Assembly: GCA_001953115.1 (NCBI GenBank)
Contig: LSSL01000449.1
Span: forward strand, 1 to 16,509
Reading direction: 5' to 3'
From: Smittium mucronatum
Lineage: Eukaryota; Kickxellomycota; Harpellomycetes; Harpellales; Legeriomycetaceae
Length of the DNA stretch: 16,509 nt
The notes under the pieces are model-generated. The model searched no databases and was not told the DNA's origin. It saw nothing but the letters and a program-made list of their open reading frames with translations. Made by a program: the position numbers and the translations under genes. Positions 9,528 through 16,509 of the stretch are shown here, one piece after another (the first letter of the stretch is position 1; every line of letters starts with the position of its first letter).

Positions 9528-11171
9528 TTAGTTTGCAAAAAAATAATAAATAGAACCTCGATTACCTTTATTTAATACACCCTGCCTTCCATAAGAGATT
9601 CTGTATTTTTTGGGCAATTTAAATTTCTTGTTGATTTTCTTTAAGGCATTTTTACGGATTTTGTATTTTCTAATCCCAAACTTACTTGGGACGGGACCCA
9701 AATCCTTAAAATGCTTGTTATTTTTCTTCTTTTTTCCGTTTATTAACCCTAATAAATGCTCTTTGAGCTTTTCGCCTGCTCCGACTTTCAAATCCGAGTC
9801 CAAGTTTGTACAGTTCCCTAAACTGTCTTTGGCGGTCATTACAAAGCCAATGCGTTTGGTTGGGTCTACTAGATTAGATTTACCATTGTAAAAAGTCATA
9901 TAAAGCGCGCCATCAGAGTTCTTTTCTTTTTCCTCACGGTTTGAATTTAATATATTATCATCATTCTCATGGCCAATTACATTTATTGGATCGGTAATTG
10001 AATCACCTTTGTTGATAGAAAGTTTGAGGTAATTGCTATGGTGTTTATCTTGGATAATATCCTTCTCTTCTGCAACGAAAGCGTCACTTTTGGGTTTAGC
10101 ACCAAACGATTCGGTTTTATTAGAATGCACAATTTCATTGGAGATACTAGTATCGGTTGAATTAGTATCGTTGAAAATGTCATCATCAAAATAAAGGTCA
10201 TTATTTGAATGCACAGGCAAGAATGGTTCTAGGGAATGATCAGAGGATTTGAGCTCTCCATCCAATGGTTCATCAACAATACCATCTAATTGGCCCGGAA
10301 GGCTAATTTCACTTGATTCAGAGCCAAAGAGCAAACTAGCTTCATTTTTGGGATAAATCTCTTGAGAGATTTTATTGTCTTTTTCATTGCTACCTTCAGA
10401 ATTTGGATTAATCGCTTCCTTTGTCTCATCATTCTTGTCTGGAGTTTCTATTCCGATTTGGTTGTTTGTTGTATGAACACCATTGGACGAGTCCATATAA
10501 ACTGTCATTTTAGGCCTAGATTTGAATAACTCCACACCAGTTTCATAGTTTCCTTGGAATTCAGGAATGTGTGGAGTTGAGGGTCCATAATTTGCTATTA
10601 GTAATTTGTAACCAGTGAAGCTTTGTGAGCCCTTTCCGACTATATTCACATCAACACAATTCATGTAATATTCTCTATTACCCACAGCATTAATCCAAGT
10701 CCAAGCAAAAATAACGCCTTTGGCTGAAGGAAGATTAATAGGAAGCTCGATTTCATACTCAAACACTTGCTCGCTGTTGTGTTTTACAGGCCCATTATAG
10801 AAACAATTTCTCAAAATATCCTTGAATACAACGAAATCCTGGCCATTATTGTATGATAGTGCGAATTGGCAGTGTCCTCCATTATGCGTGACTCCATCTT
10901 TAAAGAAATCAAGACGCACTTTTTGGCCTGCGATCCAGGTAATGGGTTTAGATTTATTCTTTTTATCTGTCCATTTGCATAATGGAGCGAATATACTCCC
11001 TGAATTTCCTATCGGTGACTTGATGTTATAGTCAATGGGATCATCACTCACCAAGTCTTTACAATCAGGGTTTGGGCTGTTTCTTGTGCAGGGATGCGAT
11101 ATGGCCATGTGGGACATGCAACTCTCCAAACTAAGAAAGAAAACACATAGTATCTTGTTGAGATGTTTCAT
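9528..11171 (-). CDS. Secreted AA11-like lytic polysaccharide monooxygenase with acidic linker and Lys-rich tail
   Basis: This intronless gene encodes 547 aa. Residues 1-20 are a signal peptide, and cleavage after Ser20 would expose His21 (HMAISHPC), the N-terminal half of the copper-binding histidine brace. His96 in THNGGHCQ fits the second brace histidine. NREYYMNC (165-172) matches the conserved AA11-type segment, with Tyr169 in the axial position. Cys28, 37, 65, 101, 123 and 172 could form disulfides. The catalytic region ends near 223. Family knowledge says such enzymes oxidatively cleave chitin outside the cell; chitin as substrate here is inferred. Residues about 225-420 are an acidic Ser/Asn/Asp-rich linker. 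Residues 420-465 form a short ordered-looking block with one Cys (454). Residues 465-535 are strongly Lys/Arg-rich and could bind polyanions or cell wall. I see no known chitin-binding module. The first ATG is chosen because it gives the signal peptide. Confidence 0.85.
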   Translation of the reverse strand: MKHLNKILCVFFLSLESCMSHMAISHPCTRNSPNPDCKDLVSDDPIDYNIKSPIGNSGSIFAPLCKWTDKKNKSKPITWIAGQKVRLDFFKDGVTHNGGHCQFALSYNNGQDFVVFKDILRNCFYNGPVKHNSEQVFEYEIELPINLPSAKGVIFAWTWINAVGNREYYMNCVDVNIVGKGSQSFTGYKLLIANYGPSTPHIPEFQGNYETGVELFKSRPKMTVYMDSSNGVHTTNNQIGIETPDKNDETKEAINPNSEGSNEKDNKISQEIYPKNEASLLFGSESSEISLPGQLDGIVDEPLDGELKSSDHSLEPFLPVHSNNDLYFDDDIFNDTNSTDTSISNEIVHSNKTESFGAKPKSDAFVAEEKDIIQDKHHSNYLKLSINKGDSITDPINVIGHENDDNILNSNREEKEKNSDGALYMTFYNGKSNLVDPTKRIGFVMTAKDSLGNCTNLDSDLKVGAGEKLKEHLLGLINGKKKKNNKHFKDLGPVPSKFGIRKYKIRKNALKKINKKFKLPKKYRISYGRQGVLNKGNRGSIYYFFAN

Positions 11172-11172
11172 T

Positions 11173-11188
11173 TATATATATATATATA
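11173..11188. repeat. (TA)8 microsatellite abutting the LPMO start codon
   Basis: Eight TA units lie immediately upstream of the LPMO ATG (11169-11171), separated by one base. They could act as TATA-like sequence, but a TATA element this close to the ATG would leave almost no leader. They may simply be leader sequence, or the transcript may begin further upstream. Confidence 0.6.
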
Positions 11189-11571
11189 AATATATGGAAT
11201 TTTCTTTCCTAGATACGTTTAATTATTGTGTAATGGCTCGAACTATTGAAAATAATTTGCTTTTTCATATAGTTAATTAGAGGTTTGGAGATAATTAGTT
11301 ATTAAAGAACTTGGATATACTTTTAAGATTGTATTTGGATGTCTCTTTGATTATATATTCCCAAAACTCAACGTATATATACAACTCGCATTCCTATATT
11401 TACTATAAAGTACATAACCAAAGCTCTCCTTCGATGTGGATGGGCTTTCAAGTAGCACTTAATTGTACTTTTGGCGTATAGTTTAATGAGATTTGAATAA
11501 ACACCACCATTCAGTTCAAATAAAACACACCGGTTATAATCTATAGTGTCAATAGCCCCATGTGGTAAAAT

Positions 11572-11587
11572 CAAGATTTTAATCTTG
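11572..11587. repeat. Short inverted repeat CAAGATT/AATCTTG
   Basis: A perfect 7-bp stem with a TT spacer, about 400 bases upstream of the LPMO start. It could be a dyad binding site, but nothing confirms this. Confidence 0.4.
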
Positions 11588-11684
11588 CATAAAAACTGGG
11601 CGTATTGTTATTTGGAAATATTAAAATCATTGTTTTGGTACAGCGCTTGTTTTTATTGTTGTTTCTCGGAGCAATACACTAAGA

Positions 11685-11704
11685 TGAGCCATTGGTTTGG
11701 CTCA
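11685..11704. repeat. Short hairpin TGAGCC/GGCTCA
   Basis: A six-base GC-containing stem encloses an eight-base loop (ATTGGTTT). ATTGG in the loop is a CCAAT box on the strand of the LPMO gene, about 520 bases upstream of its start. Confidence 0.4.
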
Positions 11705-12052
11705 AATTTATCATCCACATAAAGATGAATTAAATTTTAAAACTTTTTTTACTGATTATTTTTACTCGGAGTATTGGTTGCATCATATATCTGGTTTATC
11801 AAACTATGCGAATTGGCCACATCCATCGATTTTCTCATGGATATTAAAGAAACCTCTTATTATGGACATTTTCTTTTGACCCAACTTTTTTTTCTTTTTT
11901 TACGCAGCTTTTTTAACAATTCGCACTCTATAAATACCTTCACTCTACAATGTGGGCTTTTATGGTTGGTGAAAACCAGAGTCATCTCTAAATGGAATGA
12001 TTTGAAATTGAGGCTAATAAAAACCGTACCTTTTTTTCTCTAAAAAAAAAGC

Positions 12053-12066
12053 GGGGCTTAAACCCC
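12053..12066. repeat. GGGG-CTTAAA-CCCC hairpin next to an A run
   Basis: A four-base all-GC stem with a six-base loop directly follows an A9 run. The cluster stands out in composition from its flanks. It is too small to name; an element end or a chance hairpin are both possible. Confidence 0.4.
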
Positions 12067-12331
12067 TTCTGGTTTGATGGTTAGGTGCCACAAAACCACT
12101 GATTAAAATCGATCCATTAAATAATGCATTTTTTTATTGGCTGCATTGCCATAATTTCAATGTATCTAATAAAACAGTTAATAACATTAGTGAATACATA
12201 TTCTAATTAAAGTGAAAAGCCTGAATTAATCTTAATACTGAATAGAAACTTGAAGTAATTAATAAAAACAAACTTGAAATAAATTAGTTAGTATCCAAAT
12301 TGCAATTAATATAAAAGTATAGAAATAGTTT

Positions 12332-12571
12332 CTAAATAAATCCCCATTGAGGGTCATGTTCGCAGAATCCAAAGGTAGTTGTTAGATCGAGATTAGCTGG
12401 AGAAATTAACTTTATTCTAGAAGCATGAACGAGGAATACCAATGCGTAAGCAGTTATGCTGAGTTTATAAAAATTTCTAATGTGTGAAATAAGGAATACA
12501 AATGTAACGAAATTGGTGTGGAAATGCAGGATTTGGGTGATATAACTAAATCCATATCGAAACATGGCCAT
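12332..12571 (-). CDS. Small hydrophobic open frame in frame behind the upstream stop
   Basis: This is a 79-aa open frame (MAMFRYGFSYITQ...) ending in TAG. Its ATG comes after TAA AAA at the end of the 438-aa gene, in the same reading frame. Its composition is gene-like rather than desert-like. Two hydrophobic stretches (about residues 19-32 and 38-52) could be a membrane hairpin. I recognise no family. It could be a separate small gene, a C-terminal extension reached by readthrough, the lost end of the upstream gene after a nonsense mutation, or an open 3' UTR. An AATAAA on the minus strand at 12411-12416 lies inside it, which favours the 3' UTR reading. Confidence 0.3.
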   Translation of the reverse strand: MAMFRYGFSYITQILHFHTNFVTFVFLISHIRNFYKLSITAYALVFLVHASRIKLISPANLDLTTTFGFCEHDPQWGFI

Positions 12572-12574
12572 TTT

Positions 12575-13959
12575 TTATTTTAAATAATCCTCGAGTAATC
12601 CTATACAAACATCCACAAAATCGCTATTCATGAACGAAACGGAGTTCCATCTCTTGGCAATCCAATAAATAGAGTCTGTAGGTACCGGAATTATCGTCCG
12701 TGACGTTTCAATATCATTTTTGGAAAGAGATTTTGAGTATGTAGAGCTCCTTTTAAGTGCATTTTCTTGTACCATAAGAGATGAAGATTTGCTTCCAGGA
12801 ACAACGACGGATATTGATTTATGTAAAGTAGTATTTTCAAAAGATCTAACTTTTTTCGAACCATTACCGTTTGTCAAATAGTTGCCTAAGTACGAATCGC
12901 TAACAACCGTGCCATTAGTCCCTTGATTGTTAGTATTAGTGTTGCCAGATTTCAGTTTTGAGAAACCATCAGAATTATTAGAATTATATGACTCATTAAT
13001 GGTGAGAGATGCCTTGTATTTATTTCTGAGTTCAACTTGCTCACGCTTTTTTTTATTAAATTCTTTTTCCGCATCTGATGGGCCACTCTTTTTCGAAAAG
13101 AAACTGAAGAACGATTTTTTTGGGCTAAGTGCAGGATCAGGAGAGTTTGAATGATGATCAGGAGTCACGGATGAAGAAACGGCCTCTACCCGGTTTTTGG
13201 TTTCAGTGTGAACCATTTTAAATGCTTGGTTGTTTTTGTTATCAAGGTTTACAAAAAGATCTATATCCTTGCTGTTAGCTTTATAAAACTCTATTGTCAT
13301 TTGCAGACCCTCAATAGTTCTTTCCCAAAACTGCATGTTTTCCCCTGAGAGGATTGTTAACCTTTGAAAAGGGGTGCTGAGGGTTCTAGTACGCTCCAGT
13401 ATTTCTTCAATATCTCTAGCTACTCCAACTGTAGAAAGGTTATTTAGTTATAAATTAAAAAATTATGTTAGAAGTTTAATAATAAATGGAATTTACATTT
13501 CCCGGATTCAATACAGCTTTGCAGAGCTTCAGGGCTCGTATCTATTATATAATCTAGTTTCTGGGATATGCTGGTGAACGAATTGTGGCAAAAAGCAGTA
13601 TTATCAAGAATTTTTTCTGTAAATTTTATCAAACTAGTCAGATTTATTATGGCTTCTTGTGAGCTGACGCGATTCTCAGACAGCTTTTTAAAAGTATCAA
13701 TGATCTTGGTGCAGATTGGATCTACCACAGAATTGCTTACCACCGCAGAAGACTTCACTGAATTCGAAAAGATTGACCAGTTTGCTTTTAAAGTCTCAAT
13801 ACTAGTTTCTAGAAAATAATCTTGGCACAGTGTAGTCCTTACAGGGAATATGGCATCCCTAAAGCTGGAGAAGTTAATTGTCAGCAATGCAGAATATTCC
13901 TCCAAATCAGGAATCGGACCTGTCTGTATTTCCTTCAAATGATCAGGGGGAGTACTCAT
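12575..13959 (-). CDS. Two-exon gene of unknown function, Ser/Asn-rich, 438 aa
   Basis: Exon 1 is 13497-13959 and exon 2 is 12575-13428. The 68-bp intron (13429-13496) has donor GTAAAT, acceptor CTACAG and a CTAA-type branch site. The exons total 1317 nt, in frame, with Phe155 split by the intron. Residues 1 to about 215 look mainly alpha-helical and soluble. Residues about 235-410 are low complexity and rich in Ser, Asn and Lys, with a basic aromatic patch SPKKSFFSFFSKKSG (256-270) that might touch membranes and a charged helix (273-295). The last 35 residues (VPTDSIYWIAKRWN...LLEDYLK) look folded again. There is no signal peptide or clear membrane segment. I do not recognise the family. An adaptor or regulatory protein is a guess from the layout only. 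The ATG has A at -3 and is preceded by AAGAAA. Confidence 0.75.
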
Positions 13960-14204
13960 TTTCTTTTAGGCAAGTTGCTTCTAAGGGTGGAATTGTGATG
14001 TTACAGTTATGCTAACCTAGTTGTACTAATTAAACTATGATTTCCTGAAAGTATCTGAAAAAGCACTAAAGAATAATTAAAAAGGCGTGCAGTTAACGGT
14101 AAAACTATTCCAGGAGTTTGAATAATATATGAAATGTAAAACATCAAATCTTTAAAAAAATGCAACGATTCTTATTAGTACCCACACACTCTGTGCTCAA
14201 TTAT

Positions 14205-14229
14205 ATTGGTTGGACATTTGGCTAATTGG
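14205..14229 (-). promoter_or_regulatory. Pair of CCAAT boxes upstream of the 438-aa gene
   Basis: ATTGG occurs on the plus strand at 14205-14209 and 14225-14229, giving two CCAAT pentamers 20 bases apart on the gene's strand, about 250-270 bases upstream of its ATG. The position suits a Hap/NF-Y-type site, but pentamers arise often by chance. Confidence 0.25.
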
Positions 14230-14647
14230 GTATTTGCATTATTTAGTTTTGCCATAAATGGTAATGGTGTGTTTTTCAATCATCCAAGGCCTGAACATGT
14301 CCAATAAAAATGCGAAAAGACTGAAATAGTCAATCTGCGTCTATTTTTGTTAACAAAAAATTTAGGCTTTTACGAACAATACATTACATAAATAGCACCA
14401 GATCTATAATTAGAAATACACGTAAAAAATGACCTGCTATAACATTCTCATGATTTTCGTTTTCGACTAGAGTACATAATGCCGTTATGTAATTATATTA
14501 TTCACTGAGAAAAAAAATCGCTTCCGGATTTAAACCTTGTAATCTACAGCCTCTTTAGATTAGCTCTTCCAAAGAATATCAGCTAGAATCAGAAATTGTA
14601 TTACAGTAAATTATAATAGCTTTTTTATTTAACTCCAGATGCTTTTT

Positions 14648-14653
14648 TTTATT
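14648..14653 (-). terminator. Candidate AATAAA polyadenylation signal for PNKP
   Basis: The minus strand reads ACAATAAAAAAAAGC, placing AATAAA about 87 bases downstream of the PNKP stop. The distance fits a 3' UTR. A/T-rich DNA makes the hexamer common. Confidence 0.35.
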
Positions 14654-14739
14654 GTACAATTATCTAATTAACAAACAATTTAAATCCTTTCAAAGAGGTA
14701 ATTGATTTTTTGTCCGCGAAAAAGCCAAGGTGCAAATAG

Positions 14740-16509
14740 TTATAAATCCTGTAAAAAAAGTTTATAGATGGTATCGTTTTCCTCGTTTTCACCAAATATG
14801 GGCTCAAATGGAACACAGTAAACACCATCTACGCCTTCATCCTTTCCTGGTTGATCAAATCTGCTATAATAGGTATTGAATACTATCCTCGAAACACGGT
14901 TTCCAGGGGCAGGAAGAGAATTAACTAGTTCATCCAAGCTTTTATTCTTGAATTCGGAATTTGGTGTGCAATATATCTTTTTGGAGTTATCCTCCTCAAT
15001 CTTGGTCTCAAAATCAAGCCATTTTAATATAGATCTTCCTTGGTTAACAACTGCTCTAAAACTATTATTGTGTGCTACAATTTCCTTTGATGCAATTCTG
15101 TGAGCAATCAGAATAAGAGATTTGTACTCTTTCGCTATACTTATAAAACCGGACCTGACAAAACTTCCTGGGTTTGTATTGTCTTTTGGAAATATACATT
15201 AAAAATCAAATTAAATATTAAGGACTGTGTAGTATGGAAAAAATTAAAAATTAAATAAACAAAAAAATGGTTACCAATGACTATATTCTTCCCTGATTCC
15301 AAACTTTGCCGTGATAAATCGTGACATTTTTTGTTTGTTTTCAAAGTATCCTGTAAATTGTATTATTCAAATTTGACAAATATTTTAAAAAAATTGTTAA
15401 TTCGCTAAAATTGGAGAACTAGCTAGAAATCATCAAAAAAATTATAATCAAAAATTACCTGATTTATCCGCACGAAATCCAAATCTTTGACAAGTTTATT
15501 TAGGACAAAAGTAGATTTTCCCGTTGCTGGTGAACCCACCATAATCACTACTATTCTTCTATTTTTATCCTCAACTAGAGATTGCTTAATGGCTGAAAAA
15601 AAGTCTGATTCTTTTCCGTCGTAATTTTTTAAAATACTATCTAAGTTTTAAATAAAAATATATTAGCTTTAAAATAATAATAACGAATATACTAAAAAAT
15701 TTATTAATACTAAAGGATGTGATGCTCTAGTAAAAATCTCAAGTTTTTTTCAAAAAAAATTTACCGTTGAATGGCTTTACCGTCTCTATAGGGTGAATAG
15801 GTAGAGGGATTTGTGAAGCCTTAAATCCATCAGCAAAAAATTCTTCCGGACTGTATATTTTTATTCCAACATTGGATGCTAATTTTCTTTAAAGTAAAAT
15901 TAAATGTAATCATGTTTGAAAAATGCCATTTAGACACAATTTTTGTAAATTTTTATCTTACAAATCACAATCAGAATGATCTTTTTTTTCACCACGCATC
16001 CATCCATCCTCTCTCCCCAGAGCATCTCCAACATAGTAACTACTGCCCAGATCTTATAAGTACATTTTAAAATAATGTAATTTAATAATGCTATCTACAT
16101 AACAATTATCTTGGTTGTATACCTATCTCATGTCCACCATTAGCATAAACTGCCATCAAATACCACATCCCCATTCTAGGTTTTCTGAAAAAATCTTCGT
16201 TTTTTGCTCCGAAAAAGCAAAATGGGAAGTTTAGCTATAAAAAAAAAGGGAATTAGAAAAGACATTCTAAAGCTATGGTTCTAAAAATTTTAACCAAAAC
16301 ATTCAAATCGATATAAATAGCATAAAAAATACTTGAATTGAACTATAAGAAAGCTAGAACAATATTTTTCGTTTATTTACCTCTCTTGAAATCAATTCAA
16401 TCTTTTTTTTAAGTTGAGATTTTTTTATCTCCTTCTTTGGATTTCTATCTCCCTCTTCAATAAACAAACCTTTCTGATTGCTTAATATCGAGATATGGTA
16501 TCTATTCAA
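14740..16509 (-). CDS. PNKP: Polynucleotide kinase 3'-phosphatase (PNKP), 5' partial
   Basis: PNKP restores 3'-OH and 5'-phosphate ends at DNA breaks, in the nucleus. I rebuilt seven exons: 16381-16509 (runs off the edge), 16123-16234, 15962-16052, 15765-15886, 15459-15640, 15275-15350 and 14740-15182. They total 1155 nt, in frame. Phosphatase (HAD) part: LSNQ (motif II), FRKPRMGMW (motif III lysine), YYVGDALGREDGW (motif IV aspartates), then SPEEFF, a PNKP landmark. Kinase part: Walker A GSPATGKST, FVRINQDTLK, DNTNPGS and HNNSFR, with the C-terminal YYSRFDQP...CVPFEP matching the family end. The first catalytic motif (DxDGT) and the start codon lie beyond the window. Introns are 146, 70, 75, 124, 108 and 92 bp, all GT-AG; three acceptors are AAG. 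Between HNNSFR and YYSRF there are about 45 more residues than in the animal enzyme as I recall it. All visible catalytic residues are present, so the enzyme looks functional. Confidence 0.92.

Larger units (their letters stand above)
11189..12331. other. Intergenic region upstream of the LPMO gene
   Basis: This region of about 1.1 kb is less AT-rich than the left desert. It holds short overlapping open frames on both strands. The minus-strand frame at 11368-11574 (68 codons, ending in a basic stretch KAHPHRRRALV) looks the most protein-like, but it matches nothing I know and has no clear continuation. The plus-strand frames between 11697 and 12043 overlap each other, and the first lacks an ATG. 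Several small hairpins are listed separately. The region must contain the LPMO promoter and the 3' flank of the next gene. It may also hold a decayed insertion. Confidence 0.5.
13960..14739. other. Intergenic region between the unknown gene and PNKP
   Basis: This stretch of about 780 bases has no credible gene on either strand. It should hold the PNKP 3' flank and the promoter of the 438-aa gene. Visible items are two minus-strand CCAAT boxes (14205-14229), an 8-bp inverted pair TTGGACAT (14210-14217) and ATGTCCAA (14297-14304), a hairpin TACATAA/TTATGTA with a five-base loop (14473-14491), and the AATAAA at 14648-14653. Confidence 0.6.

Noticed and set aside
9610..11031. Plus- and minus-strand open frames of 69-93 codons overlapping the LPMO gene
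   Set aside because: Shadows of the 547-aa gene in other frames.
11697..12043. Two overlapping plus-strand frames (60 and 89 codons)
   Set aside because: The first begins at TTG with no ATG, the frames overlap each other and neither has a motif.
12927..13819. Plus-strand frames opposite the two-exon gene
   Set aside because: Antisense shadows of a spliced gene with consistent exons.
14740..14770. TTTTTTTACAG just before the PNKP stop, looking like a splice acceptor
   Set aside because: The exon is open through it and the final conserved segment lies upstream in the same frame, so no intron is needed.
1..16509. CRISPR array, phage, bacterial operon or defence system
   Set aside because: No regularly spaced repeats or prokaryotic gene layout; spliced genes show the DNA is eukaryotic.

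Overview
The window looks like AT-rich nuclear DNA from a fungus. Three genes on the minus strand fill the right 7 kb, and the left 9.5 kb is an extremely AT-rich tract with almost no open frames. Two genes carry short GT-AG introns, so the DNA is eukaryotic. The best lineage clue is the secreted lytic polysaccharide monooxygenase (LPMO)-like protein, whose form resembles the chitin-associated LPMOs of early-diverging fungi. An insect-gut Harpellales (Smittium-like) fungus is my best guess, made from general knowledge and not from a database match. Anaerobic gut fungi are also AT-rich, but a copper monooxygenase would be out of place there.

Layout. (1) 1-9527: gene desert. Two 60-base lines counted by hand (61-120 and 6841-6900) each hold 10 G/C, against 24 of 60 in a line inside the LPMO gene (10681-10740). 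The desert holds homopolymer runs, small hairpins, a diverged tandem duplication near 5570-5745, a 17-base exact repeat (2437/3461), a few isolated G-runs and some weak open frames that may be decayed element sequence. (2) 9528-11171, minus: an intronless gene for a secreted AA11-like LPMO with an unusual acidic linker and a lysine-rich tail. (3) 11172-12331: intergenic DNA of near-gene composition with small hairpins and no convincing gene. (4) 12332-12571, minus: a 79-codon open frame that starts in frame two codons after the stop of the next gene. (5) 12575-13959, minus: a two-exon gene of unknown function (438 aa). (6) 13960-14739: intergenic, with candidate CCAAT boxes and a poly(A) signal. 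(7) 14740-16509, minus: the 3' seven exons (384 codons) of a bifunctional polynucleotide kinase 3'-phosphatase (PNKP), running off the right edge.

The genes do not form an obvious pathway. PNKP is a nuclear DNA end-repair enzyme and the LPMO is a secreted carbohydrate oxidase. They share strand and neighbourhood, which is ordinary for a fungal chromosome. I rebuilt the exons by hand. The PNKP exons total 1155 nt (385 codons with the stop) and the two-exon gene totals 1317 nt (439 codons), so both are frame-consistent. I saw no defence system, CRISPR array, intact mobile element or RNA gene.
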